Assembly (NCBI GenBank): GCA_028641055.1
Contig: CM054062.1
Location: 13,304,826 to 13,368,825, forward strand
From: Alopecurus myosuroides
Lineage: Eukaryota > Streptophyta > Magnoliopsida > Poales > Poaceae
Direction: 5' to 3'
Length of the DNA: 64,000 nt
Positions within the stretch are counted from its first letter, which is position 1; every line of letters starts with the position of its first letter. The notes beneath the pieces are model-generated. The model did no database searches and was not told where the DNA came from. It worked only from the letters and a program-made list of their open reading frames with translations. This document shows, piece after piece, positions 54,220-64,000 of the stretch. A program made the position numbers and the translations under genes.

Positions 54220-55450
54220 AAATAATGGCGGAGCTTCCTTGATGCGAAAAATACACCATATACAAATTTTTGGTAATGGGGGTATCTTTGCTTTGATTCT
54301 GAAAAGACTTCGCTTATAAAGTATACCGAATGCTGATCCGGGATTTCTTTTCCGTCTTTCTTTCTTTCCACCACCACGACCGCGCTTATTACTCTGCTAG
54401 TTGCTGCTAGATACATCAACATAGGTTTGCCTTCCAGCGGGGCTGCCAAAACTGGCGCCTCCATCAGGGTTTTCTTGAGCTGTCCTAAGGCAGCATCTGC
54501 TTCCGTTGTCTAGAAGAATTTTTCGGACATTTTGAGTAACTTGTATAACGGAAGCGCTTTGTCGCCTAGCCTGCTTATGAAATGGTTAACGGCGGCAACT
54601 GAGTCTGTTATTCTCTGGACATCTTTTAGGCATGTTGGCCGTTTGATGTCCAGTGTGGATTTTATATTTTCTGGGTTTACTGCAATGCCTCTGTCCGAGA
54701 TGATAAAACCCAAAAGCTGGCCTGCGGGAATGCCGAACACACACTTTAGCGGATTCAGCTTCATGTTGTACTTGCGGGAATCACCAAGCTGGCCTATCAA
54801 AAGTTTCACGTAGATCAGCAAGGAGCGTAGCCTATTCCTTGGTTATTACCGCAATATCATCTACATATGGGTGGACGTTTCGTCCGATTTTTTTGTGCAA
54901 ACACTTTTGCATGCAACACTGGTATGTTAACCCAACGTTTTTCAAGCCAAATGGCATGGTGATGTAACAGTAAGTACCGTACAACGTTACGAAATACGTT
55001 TTGATTTGGTCTGTCTCTCGCATCCGGATTTGGTGGTAACGAGAGTAAGCGTCCAAAAAGCATAAGAGCTCGGGCCCAGCTGTTGAATCTATTATTTGAT
55101 CGATCCTTGGCAACGCAAAATGATTTTTGGGATACAGTTTGTTTAACCCTGTATGATCTATACACATTCGTAATTCTACTATGTTTTTATTCGGTATTAA
55201 CACGGGGTTGGTGGACCAGTAAGTGTGTATGACTTCCCGGATGAACTTGGCTGCTAAAAGCCAGAGGATCTCTTTTCCAATAGTTTTCGTCTTGGTGGGT
55301 CGAAATGGAGGAGGCTTTGCTTCACGGACTTCGACCCCCTTTCACCTATAGGGAGTGCTCGGCAAGTTCCCAGGGTACGCCTGGCATATCTTGTGGATGC
55401 TAGGTGAATATGTCCCCGTTCTCACGGAGAAACTGCATGAGGTTGCTTTC
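54220..55450 (-). pseudogene. Tat-2 reverse transcriptase fragment
   Basis: Minus strand in several frames. It contains MCIDHTGLNKLYPKNHFALP, FLDAYSRYHQIRM and PYVDDIAVITKE (catalytic box, about 54850), then KYNMKLNPLKCVFGIPAGQL, LKDVQRITDSVAAVNHFISR and YFISEVFSESKQRYPHYQK. It ends at SRKLRHYFQ, where Copia-2 inserted; RNase H continues at 30779. Stops and shifts occur near 54510 and 54825, and upstream of 55203. Confidence 0.9.
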
Positions 55451-55453
55451 CTA
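55451..55453 (-). promoter_or_regulatory. Tat-2 UAG at the protease-RT junction
   Basis: AAA-TAG-GAA-AGC on the minus strand, after LNLDPK and before ESNLMQFLREN. It is positionally equivalent to the UAG of Tat-1 at 44181. Confidence 0.6.
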
Positions 55454-58064
55454 TTTGGGGTCCAGGTTTAGCCTGACCTTCTTTGTGTCTTGGGCGCTGA
55501 AGGATTCTTTCGTCTTTAGAGTTGCCTCTTTTCCTGCGGGCATTTCCCCGTCCTTCATCTCCTTTTCTAGCTCACGCGGCTCTTCTTTGGCGATGGCGGT
55601 TTCTGCGCAAACGGTGTTCGCCATTTTGCATTGTTTTGCCAATTTGAAGTCTCCGCTTATAGTGATAACTCCGCCATTTGGGCCAGGCAGCTTCATCTTG
55701 TTGTAGACGCAACATGGGCAAGCCATGAATTTGGCAAACGCCAGACGCCCGAGGATGGCTTGGTAGACACTCTGGAACGGTACAACCTCAAATGAGATTT
55801 TCTCCGTCCGGAAGTGATTTTCATCCCAAAAGTGACATACAGGGAGATTTGTCCCATGGATTCGGCTTTTCTTCCAGGGATTATGCCATGGAACTTCACA
55901 TTGTTATGGTTTAACTGCTTCCGGGATAGTCGGACTTCTCCAATGTACTGATGTACAAGAGATTTATGTTGGCGCCGCCATCCATGAAGACTTTGTGGAG
56001 CCTGACATTTTCCATGATTGGGCTTACTACCAATGCGTGCGCTCTGGGTCCGGGATGTTTGGTGGGTGGTCCCTGTGGTCCCATGTAATGGTCGTTTCAG
56101 CATACTTCAGGAATCTGGGTCTGGATGGCATAATGGCGTTGATTTCTCTCCATGCTGCTTTCACCTTTCTGGCAGATGGTGTTGCCAAGAAGGTATGGTT
56201 TATACTTTCCTGCACCTTGGGGAACTTAGGTTCTCCCTTTCTTTGTTGTTCCTGGATCTGTTCATCCGTGTCGGAGGCGCTATCAGCTTCTCCGGCTTTG
56301 GGCTTGGGTTTTGGGTTATACTTTCTCTTGAAGTTTTTCCCTTTATACCCGTTGTCCGAATCTCGCTTCAATTCAGCGTTCATGCAACATTGTTTGTTGG
56401 AGTTCATAGGAGTTCCGAAACTTTAATGGTGGAGGAATGTCTCCATCCTCATCTTGTCCAAGTCCATCTTCCTGATGTCCTTGTTGAAATAAGGTTCTTT
56501 GGCCTTTCCCTTCCACCTTCCGCCCTTTGACGGTCCGGCTTTTCCGAATGCGTCGTTCACCTCCTTCTGGTGCTTTGGCGGATCTTGTGTGGGTTTGCGA
56601 CTAGCTTTTGGCTGTCTTCGACTATTGATGTATTGGTCGAATTTTCGGCCATTCATATCGCCAGCAGTTGTGTGTTTTGTTCGCCGTTGTCAGCATGGAT
56701 CCGAGGTCTGGATGATCGGTGGATGTGATCATGAATTTGACCAGACCGCTTCTCAGCCCATTGACGAATGGGTGCATTGCTTGGAGACCACTTATCCCCT
56801 CACTAATGTTCTTCAATGCGGTCCATTGTGAGATGTAATCCACATTGGATTCGTTATCGTACTGGGCGCAGTTCTGCAACTCATTGATGCTCTTGGGGCG
56901 CTTGTACGTACCCCGGAAGTTTTGGGTGAATACTCGAGCCATATCCTTCCAACTGTTGATGGATTTGGGGGGAAGGCATTCGATCCATGTTCTTTCTCCT
57001 TGGATTAACATTAAGGGCAAGAAACTTACTGCTTCCAGGTTTGTGCCGTAATTTATTCTAACCTCCATGTGGTAGTCCGGCAACCAGGTGTCTGGGTTGG
57101 TGGATCCGTCATAGCGTTCGTGGGTCGCTCAGACTTTGGCAAATCCCACGTGCAGCTCTAGATGCCGAATGGTGTCACCAAAGCACTTATGGCCTAGGTA
57201 GTTTGCATCCTTGGCGGCTCTGATGGCATCCAGTACGTCACGTGCATCAGAGTGCACGGATCTTGAGTGGTGCGAGGCACTGTATCTCGAGTGCTCGCGC
57301 CTGGGCTCGGCTTCCGCCTTTTCTGTGGGATTGTGGTGCGATCTAGGGGGTGTGTGATCCCTGTTCCTTCCCCTATTGCCGCACGATGAACGAGAGCGCT
57401 TGTGTTTCTGTCGTTCTGCTGATCTTCCACGTCCGTCATTGGGATTTATCGGGGGTAGTAAGTCATCATGATCCCTTATTGTGCGGGTTTGGTGAGGAAT
57501 ATCCTCCTTACGAGGGGCTGAGTGTTTCTCGCCTTTTTCCTCGTGGTTTCCATGATTGGAGCCTGTTTTTGAGGCTTCATCCTCTTTATACACTTTGCCC
57601 TTATCTTTCGGGGCTTTGGCGGAGCTTGGGGGGAGGACTGTCACTGTATGGGTTCTGCAGAGCTGGGAGTTCTCTAACAGCTTCCCAGAGCGCGTTTCAC
57701 CGTTTTGCTGCTGGACTAAAGCCTGGCGCAGCAGTATGTTTCCATACTTGATTTTGTCTTCCAGCGAGTAGCAGTTATCATTCATGATCTCATAAGCCAC
57801 CGCTGCGTTTACCGCCGGGGTCCCGAACACGACTTTCCCTTTGGAGTTTCTTCGTGTGGATTCCTTTGTCCAATTGACGGCAGCTACCCTTTGGCGGACT
57901 GGGTCATCGTCATCCGCTGTTATCTTGACAGCTTTGGACCGAACAATGGGCCTTTTGACACGCCTTTCGTACTCTTCCACAGCGTTTTGAGCTTCCTCAA
58001 TAGCTTCTTGAGCGTTTTTTAGCTCTTTGCTCTTGCGTTCCAGGTAATCGGTCCGTTTTGCCAA
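55451..58064 (-). pseudogene. Tat-2 gag-protease remnant
   Basis: From 58064 downward, a frame of 311 codons begins with a coiled coil (ERKSKELKNAQEAIEEAQNA), a basic/acidic region and Arg/Ser/His-rich tracts. The gag core follows in the next frame (57083-56622: RTWIECLPPKSINSWKDMAR, FRGTYKRPKSINELQNCAQY). Lysine-rich segments (56656-56027) and protease pieces (55726-55451, ending before the UAG) complete it. There are at least four frame breaks. The start of gag is cut at 58071 by the solo LTR. Confidence 0.85.
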
Positions 58065-58071
58065 CAGCTGT

Positions 58072-59647
58072 TGTCGCGACCCCGGACCCAGAGGTATACA
58101 TAATGTTATGCGCTGCTAGTCATGGATCCACAAGGGCTTCGGGGTTACCAGCCCCGTCCATAACAAACAACGACAGGTAGAACGGATTCATCGGCACGCA
58201 GGCCGGATAACATCAGTACTACTACTCCTTGTGTCCATGCTAGTCATAACCAACTATGCATATCAAAGAGTCCACAAGTCATATGAAACCTAAGGAACGA
58301 GGCCAAAGCTATACAGAGATGTTATGTGTCTAGGAAGTGCAACAACAATCAAGGGATACCAATCCCAGACCTAGTAAACATCGACAGGCGTGCTCGGAAA
58401 TCAATCATCAGCCCCAAAACCCCTCGACTGCGACAACTACGTAGGCATAGCCAAAACTGTATAGCAATAAGCTCGAAACCAACAACCGATCAATGCAGTA
58501 ACTCTAGATATGAAGTTGTATAAAGCAAGTATTACTAGAGTAAAGCTTTACAAACAGAGGTCACATGACCCAACATTACATCAGACAACGGAAGGAAAAT
58601 TATGTTGCTAGTCAACAAGATACCAAAAAGGCCGCAACATAGGGCGACGTCCCAGCCCATAGTTTCCAGGCTGCTTCCTGCGAACCCCAAACTACTCGTC
58701 GATGTCCACGTAGAAATCACCACTGAAGTGAGAACTTCACCCGAACTAAAGTTTAAGCAAACCTGATTACGGAAGGTACTCAACAAGATTTAGTTAACCT
58801 ATTATATATCTTCTATTTTCATAAAGGGTTTTACGAAGGTTAATTTGCATAAAGCAATCTTTGTTTTCCAAATCGAGGAAGAATAGCACGTCTCATGGAG
58901 TATTTTCAAAACAGACGAGGAAGCTACTCAACTACTGAAATCATCATTTTTTCATTCCATCGAATCATTTCTCAGCATCTCACATGCTACAAGGGTCACC
59001 CCTCTCGACATCTCCAAGGACGCACCCTTCAATCATTCCCAACATATTTTACTTCAAGTTATCTATGGCCACACGACTTTCACCAAGTCGTCCTTAACCG
59101 TGCACACGGCTTCTCGAAAAGATTGCCTTGCAGGGGTGTACACTTTACCCACACGTACGGTCCGACTCTTAATGCCACGCGTACGCTCTTCCTAGGAGGG
59201 CGGTACAGGGTTGTTGGCCACGACCTTTACCTTGCTTGACCCTATCCATGAGTCACCCCAAATAGGGCCACCCCGTCAACAGGGAGTTGGCCACCTCCTG
59301 ACGGCACCTGTTCTGTGAGCCGGGACCAAGATCCATGTACGTCCATCACTTGGCCCTGATCAGCCTCTAAACACCTCCAAAAGGTTTTTGACTCACACGC
59401 AGATGGAACTCCCAAACTTCGTGACCCATGGATGTGGCAAAACAAGTTAGTTGGTCGAGCGTGGTTAGTTAGACCCCGCGTGTGGTTGCACGCTCAGTCT
59501 TGGCTGCTGTGGCGAGACCCTTAATCCTAGGGTTGGCAAGTATAGGACAAACAACCACTTCCCAAGTGGCCTCCCATCCAAGACTTAGTCAAGTTAACCA
59601 CACAATCCTCATATTTCAACATCATCATACCTTACTAGGTTCTCGCA
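58072..59647. mobile_element. Probable solo LTR in Tat-2 gag
   Basis: Begins tgtcgcgaccccggaccc and ends ggttctcgca, giving TG...CA termini over 1576 bp. The flanks gctgt (58067-58071) and gctct (59648-59652) agree at four of five bases. Reading the minus strand across the presumed empty site (…VDASE joined to LLAKRTDYL…) is compatible with a continuous gag start. No gag or pol is present inside. It could alternatively be one end of a truncated element. I do not recognise the family. Confidence 0.5.
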
Positions 59648-59652
59648 GCTCT

Positions 59653-59790
59653 GATGCATCAACCGGATGGAGAAGAGGTAAACAAACATATAAAGATAAA
59701 CAAACATATAAAGATAAGCGACACATATATGAGGCTCTAGCAATGCGCACAAGCAAATCTATGGCGGCTAGGAGCAGTGGATCAGGATAT
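59653..59790. other. Likely Tat-2 leader remnant before Copia-3
   Basis: A short stretch with a duplicated aaacatataaagata word. Its assignment to Tat-2 is inferred from the solo-LTR flanks. Confidence 0.35.
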
Positions 59791-62396
59791 TGATGTAATA
59801 CAGTATATAGGAGAACTTGAAAGCGCATGGTTCCTCCATATGTGGTTTTGGTAATTAATGACAATCCTTTATGGACTAATGTTTGCATTGAGTTATCCTT
59901 GTAGATCTTGTCCATAGCAAATAATGGAGTTCATGTGTTGAACTCTATTAGCTTCCTTGATGGCCATTGTTACATTCATGGATTTATATGAAGAATGGTC
60001 TTGGTTTGAGTTGAGCTTATTGCTAGTGTGTCTTGAAGAAAAGGATTAGGTGATCTTTCATTATCATCTTCAAGACATCATCTTTAGAAGTGAGAAGCAA
60101 AGATACAAGGTTGATCAAGCTTGCGATCAACACACAAAGCTACAAGTTGTACCAAGTGGGATTGTGTATCTCATGGTATGGTAAGCAATTGTCAATATAG
60201 CCTTGTGAACTAACCCATGATATGTGTGTGTCGCATCTCTATGTGTGGTTAGGTATCTTTCCATGGGCATGAACCAAAAGGAAGATTTCTTATTGCCCAT
60301 GGTCTATGTCCTCGTCAAGCGGTGTTTGTCATCTAGCTTGAGGTGGAAGCTCAAGTGAAGCATCTAGAAGATATCCTATGCTTGATGCTTGACACCCATT
60401 TGGAGATTGTGGTCTTGTGAAGATTTGCCGAAAGGTCTCTCCCATAATGGTGTATGGGGGAGCTAGTCTCTCCCATAATGGTGTATGGGGTAGCAACTTG
60501 CAAGTCTTCATCAAGCGGAGTTTGTGCTAGCAAGCCCAATCAAGAAAGAAGATCCAACTTGAGAGAGTCAAGATCGTCATCATCTAGCTCAAGTGGAATG
60601 CTCAAGGCAAAGGTATAATCTTGATAGGTTTTCTATTTTACCGGTCTCGTATCTTTGGGAGACCGGGTTATAGGATAGATAGTCGTACTATCAAGAGGGG
60701 CTCTCAAGTGAGTAACTCGATCGAATCATTATGGAGAGCTCAAACCTTTGCATACTTTGCATATCATCTTTCTTGGTTCTTATTTGGCCTTTGTCTCCTT
60801 TGGGTTTTAGTGCTTGTCGTGATCTTCATGACAAGCCTTGGTTTCTCGAAAACGGATTTCGTAAGAAAAACTTGTTGCGTTTTCGGTGGAGAAAATATCC
60901 GGTTCAGCTTTGAGAATGTTTCCACACCTTCCATGTGTGGTAACTTCTCCATTCATTTTTGTTTGGATACTCCTTGATTTTATCTTTCCAACCCAATTGG
61001 ATTCACCTCTTTCGGAGTTCATCCGCAAAAGTTATGTTCGTCTCGGTGATTGAGGTTTTACCGGTTGTTCCTTTTAGAGAGGTTAAACCTTTCTACATTT
61101 GGTTTTAGTTTCCATTGTTGGGCAGTGATGTTTCTCTGCATGATCTTGTATAGTTTTTCATTGCGAACTCAACGAGCCAAAGATCATCGAAAACGGAGTC
61201 CGGACGAAAAAGTTATGAGTGTTTTAGTATTGGTGTCTCTGCAGTTTTCGCCAGTCCGGAGTCTCCGGACTTAGGGCCGAAATCTCCGGTAGTCCGGAGT
61301 CTCCGGTGTGCAGTCCGGAGTCTCCGGACCAAAAACTCCCCCAGGGGTTGCCCCCTTGGTGTCGCGTACTGTATAGGGTCCGGAGAGTGTCCGGAGACTC
61401 CGGTGTGAGTTTTTCCTGCAACGGCTCTTTTTCGTGGGGACCTATAAAAGGCCCCTTTCTTCCCCAAAGAGCTAGGTCTTCCAAGCACGAATTTTCCCCC
61501 TCTCTCTCCTCCATTGTTGACCTTGGAAAGCTTGCCCCTCTCTCAATTCCTCCCATGATTCTTGCATATCTTTGAGGGAAAAGAGAGAGGAGATCTAGAT
61601 CTACATTTCCACCAATCCATCTTCCTTCTTAGTGAGGGAAACCTAGTAGATCTTGATCTTGGAGTTCTTGGTGTTTGTCCTCCATTGTTCTTCCTCTCTT
61701 ATTCCCCCATAAGCATTTGTTGCTTTGTTGGAATTTGAGAGTGAAGGATTTGAGCACTTGTGCTCTTGCCATTTGCATCGGTTTGCTCTCTCCACGAGGA
61801 TTCGTGGAAGTGAAAGTTTGTGAGCTTGTTACTCTTGGGTCTTGGACCCTAGACGACTTGTGGTGTTCTTGGGAGCCTCCAATTGAGTTGTGGATGTGTG
61901 CCCCAAGATTGTGGTGACACCGAGAGCCTCCAATTGAGTTGTGGATGCGTGCCTCGGGTTTGAAGGTTGCCAATAGTGGAAGGTGAACTAGGCCTTTGTG
62001 GCGGGGTTCATCGGAGAATAGGGTGAGGCCTTTGTGGCGTTGAGTAGGCCTTCGTGGTGAGCTCACACCCCTCCAACGAGACGTACTCCCCTTTGTGGGA
62101 GGAACTCGGGAATACATCTTCGTCTCCGTGTGCCTCGGTTATTTCTATACCCGAGCTTTTTACTTATGCAATTTACATTGTGATAGCCTTCGTGCTTGAA
62201 GTTATATATCTTGCTATCACCTTGTTACTTGTCTTGCTTAGCATAAGTTGTTGGTTCATCTAGTTTACCTTAGAATATTTAGGTTGTATGCTTGTTAATT
62301 TAAACACCTAGTTTATTTCCGCATTTAGCAAGCCTTAACCGGAAAAGTTTTAATCGCCTATTCACCCCCCCTCTAGGCGACGTCGTTGTCCGTTCA
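59791..62396 (+). repeat. Copia-3 5' LTR (start estimated)
   Basis: Ends gttgtccgttca. TATA box ctataaaagg at about 61441-61450. Upstream of it are four palindromes ccgga-N3-tccgg at 61256-61268, 61294-61306, 61315-61327 and 61391-61403. The region 61860-62130 matches Copia-1 20360-20600 (ctaggcctttgtggc, gaggcctttgtggcgttgag, ccctccaacgagacgtactc). Confidence 0.75.
61256..61403 (+). promoter_or_regulatory. Cluster of four CCGGA-N3-TCCGG palindromes upstream of Copia-3 TATA
   Basis: Three copies have gtc as the centre and one has gac, spaced 38, 21 and 76 bp start to start. The last ends about 38 bp before the TATA box. Likely binding sites for a dimeric factor, by inference from symmetry and position. 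Confidence 0.6.
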
Positions 62397-62398
62397 AT

Positions 62399-62410
62399 TG
62401 GTATCAGAGC
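62399..62410 (+). promoter_or_regulatory. Copia-3 primer-binding site, tRNA-iMet type
   Basis: TGGTATCAGAGC, perfect match to the plant initiator tRNA 3' end, two bases after the LTR. Confidence 0.95.
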
Positions 62411-62450
62411 CTCGTCTCTCTTTATTAGGCTTTACATCCTAGAGAGTACG

Positions 62451-64000
62451 ATGTCGTTTAGAGAAATAGAACATGGTCCCGCTTTTATATTCTATGGTAG
62501 AAACTTTGATGTTTGGAAAATTCGCATTCTTAAATTTCTTACGGACATGGGTCCAAAGTATGTTAAGAGAATTGTAGATATGGATTTTCCTCCTCCAAAG
62601 GATTCTCAAGATTTATCTTTAGAGGATAAGGAAAACTCTTATCTCGATACTTTTGTATCTAATGGTCTCTTGTGCTTTTTGAGCGATGTAGTTATTGAAT
62701 CAATCATGCCTTTTCGGAACGCTCATGAGCTATGGACAAAACTTCAAGATATATATGATGTGTCCAATATTATTGAGGATGATTGTTCTCCATCCATTTC
62801 CGGCCGTGATGAGCTCACATCTTTATACACTCCACCGACATGTGATTTGTCACAAGGTAATGATATGGTGAGTGGTGATAGAAATTGCATTGTGGATAGT
62901 GAATTTGCTATTGACTATACTTCATCTCTATCCCATTGCAATGATCTATCTTTGGACTTAATATCTTCTAGCACTCAAAATTCCATACATGCTAGTGTTG
63001 ATAGTCCTTGCATATCATGTAATAGTTGTTCAACTAAATCTCATGATGATATGCTTCCTATGTCTTGTTTTCATGAAAACAATGCTTCCATTTCCTCTAG
63101 TACTTGTGTGGCTAACAATGTAGAGGAATCCCATTTTTTGGTGGAACAAGACATGGAACTTAATGGCTCTTCTAGTATATCTTCATCATCGCCATTCATT
63201 TCTCATATGTGCCTTATGGCTAGGGATTCAAAGGTATCACCACCTTTGGAACCCACTACATCTTGTGATGATGAGGATGAGGATATATTTTATGGAGAGT
63301 TTGAGGACGAAGACTCATTAATGGAGAAGGGTGAGGTGGTTCTTCTTGATCTCCCTAAAGGTAGTAAGTCTATCACTCCTTTTAGTGAAATATTGGCTTT
63401 TGCTATTTATAGCGCTAAAATCATTGAAACTAAAGGTGAGATTGAAAGAAGTGATGCCGATGAAAAGGCATCCCTTACTACGTCTCTTGAGGAAGAGTAT
63501 GAGCTCCGAGTTACTCTTGAGGAGAAACTTGAATCTATCGAGGAGCTCTATAATGAACAAATAGCCTATCTCACTAAAGCACGTGACCATACCAATGCTA
63601 AATATAAAGTGCTTAAAAATGAAATGGTTGAATTTGTTGTTGGCAATGCTAATCTTCTTGAGGAAAACTCTAGGTTAAATAATGAGCTTGCCAAGTTATC
63701 TTCTTCTATTTCTAATGATGCTTGTGCTACTAACTCCACATCTTGTGAAGCATCCTTGTTGAAGGAGAATGTTGAGCTAAGGGCTCAACTTGAGTTGATG
63801 TCTAGCAAGTGTGGGAAGTTGGAAGAAAGCCATGAAAAGCTATCTAGCTCTCATGAGGATCTTCTAGCATCCCATACTAAGCTAAAATTAGCTCTTGAGG
63901 ATATCACTACAAAGGTAACATCTTGTGAGCCTCATGTGGATACTAGCACAATATCTTCTAATAATGCTATATTGACTTGTGCTCGTATTAGTAATTCATC
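62451..64000 (+). CDS. Copia-3 gag (partial, open to window end)
   Basis: From ATG 62451, 40 bp after the primer site, the frame is open for 516 codons with no stop before the edge. The first 110 residues are the copia gag core (FIFYGRNFDVWKIRILKFL, NGLLCFLSDVVIESIMPFRN, AHELWTKLQDIYDVS). A Ser/Cys/Asp-rich linker with no family match follows (about 110-285, with DDEDEDIFYGEFEDEDS). Next is a long Glu/Leu-rich coiled coil (about 320-500; LEEEYELRVTLEEKLESIEE). The zinc knuckle and pol, if present, lie beyond the window. Gag forms the particle. The absence of stops over 1.5 kb suggests a fairly young copy. Confidence 0.85.
   Translation, partial: MSFREIEHGPAFIFYGRNFDVWKIRILKFLTDMGPKYVKRIVDMDFPPPKDSQDLSLEDKENSYLDTFVSNGLLCFLSDVVIESIMPFRNAHELWTKLQDIYDVSNIIEDDCSPSISGRDELTSLYTPPTCDLSQGNDMVSGDRNCIVDSEFAIDYTSSLSHCNDLSLDLISSSTQNSIHASVDSPCISCNSCSTKSHDDMLPMSCFHENNASISSSTCVANNVEESHFLVEQDMELNGSSSISSSSPFISHMCLMARDSKVSPPLEPTTSCDDEDEDIFYGEFEDEDSLMEKGEVVLLDLPKGSKSITPFSEILAFAIYSAKIIETKGEIERSDADEKASLTTSLEEEYELRVTLEEKLESIEELYNEQIAYLTKARDHTNAKYKVLKNEMVEFVVGNANLLEENSRLNNELAKLSSSISNDACATNSTSCEASLLKENVELRAQLELMSSKCGKLEESHEKLSSSHEDLLASHTKLKLALEDITTKVTSCEPHVDTSTISSNNAILTCARISNS

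Larger units (their letters stand above)
24056..59790 (-). mobile_element. Tat-2: outer, decayed Tat-lineage Gypsy element, interrupted by nested insertions
   Basis: Left LTR (24056-24519), an antisense gene remnant (25057-28230, plus strand), the end of pol (28895-30779), then after the Copia-2 insertion the rest of pol (54220-55450) and gag-protease (55451-58071). The reading frame of RNase H resumes across the Copia-2 insertion, with CTTGG duplicated. Its 5' LTR is missing. The region beyond 58071 is disrupted by a probable solo LTR and Copia-3, so the right limit is uncertain. Many stops and shifts show it is dead. Confidence 0.8.
59791..64000 (+). mobile_element. Copia-3: 5' part of a Copia retrotransposon, cut by window end
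   Basis: A long LTR (about 59791-62396), primer site and an open gag frame running off the edge. The LTR 3' half resembles that of Copia-1. The left limit is set by the tg of tgatgtaatacag next to the preceding element and is not confirmed by a second LTR. Confidence 0.8.

Overview
This window is intergenic DNA from a large, repeat-rich grass genome, most likely a Pooideae/Triticeae-type cereal. The evidence is a Caspar-like CACTA transposon with subterminal 'tagtcccgg' arrays and a 5S-rRNA-like segment, several-layer nested LTR retrotransposons, tRNA-iMet and tRNA-Asp primer sites, and spliced genes with GT-AG introns. I see no ordinary single-copy host gene. The most gene-like units are carried by transposons.

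Layout. 1-5246: low-information DNA with a TAGCG-rich non-autonomous DNA transposon (877-1722), a MITE remnant, a LINE reverse-transcriptase fossil (3395-3715) and a Mutator-like element (3858-4923, perfect 9-bp target duplication, GC-rich cargo). 5247-7843: a complete CACTA element (TAA target duplication) with no transposase. It carries an intact two-exon gene for a 198-residue DEDDy 3'-5' exonuclease. 8310-10750: a 5'-truncated L1-type LINE on the minus strand. 11175-19267: a complete but old Athila-like Gypsy element (ATATG duplication), gag-protease only. About 19665-24055: a truncated, decayed Copia element on the plus strand (Copia-1).

24056-59790 is a nest of three main layers. The outermost is a decayed Tat-lineage Gypsy element (Tat-2, minus strand). 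Copia-2 (30780-54214, minus strand, CTTGG duplication, about 14 differences between 1331-bp LTRs) inserted into its pol. Tat-1 (33168-48534, minus strand, CTTCT duplication, about 2 differences between 912-bp LTRs) then inserted into Copia-2's reverse transcriptase. Tat-1 is nearly pristine. It has a gag-protease frame and an RT-RNaseH-integrase frame separated by one in-frame UAG. On the opposite strand lies an eight-exon gene that splices in silico to one open frame of 1367 residues, with its own TATA box. A probable solo LTR (58072-59647) sits in the start of Tat-2 gag. 59791-64000 is the 5' LTR and the open gag frame of another Copia element (Copia-3), cut by the window edge.

Most notable: (i) the UAG between protease and RT lies in an identical 12-nt context in the diverged Tat-1 and Tat-2, which suggests recoding or an intron; (ii) both Tat elements carry an antisense, intron-containing gene preceded by a TATA box; (iii) CACTA capture of an exonuclease with catalytic residues kept; (iv) a shared palindrome, CCGGA-N3-TCCGG, upstream of the TATA boxes in Copia-1 and Copia-3 LTRs although the rest of U3 differs. 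All calls come from reading the sequence; no database search was run.
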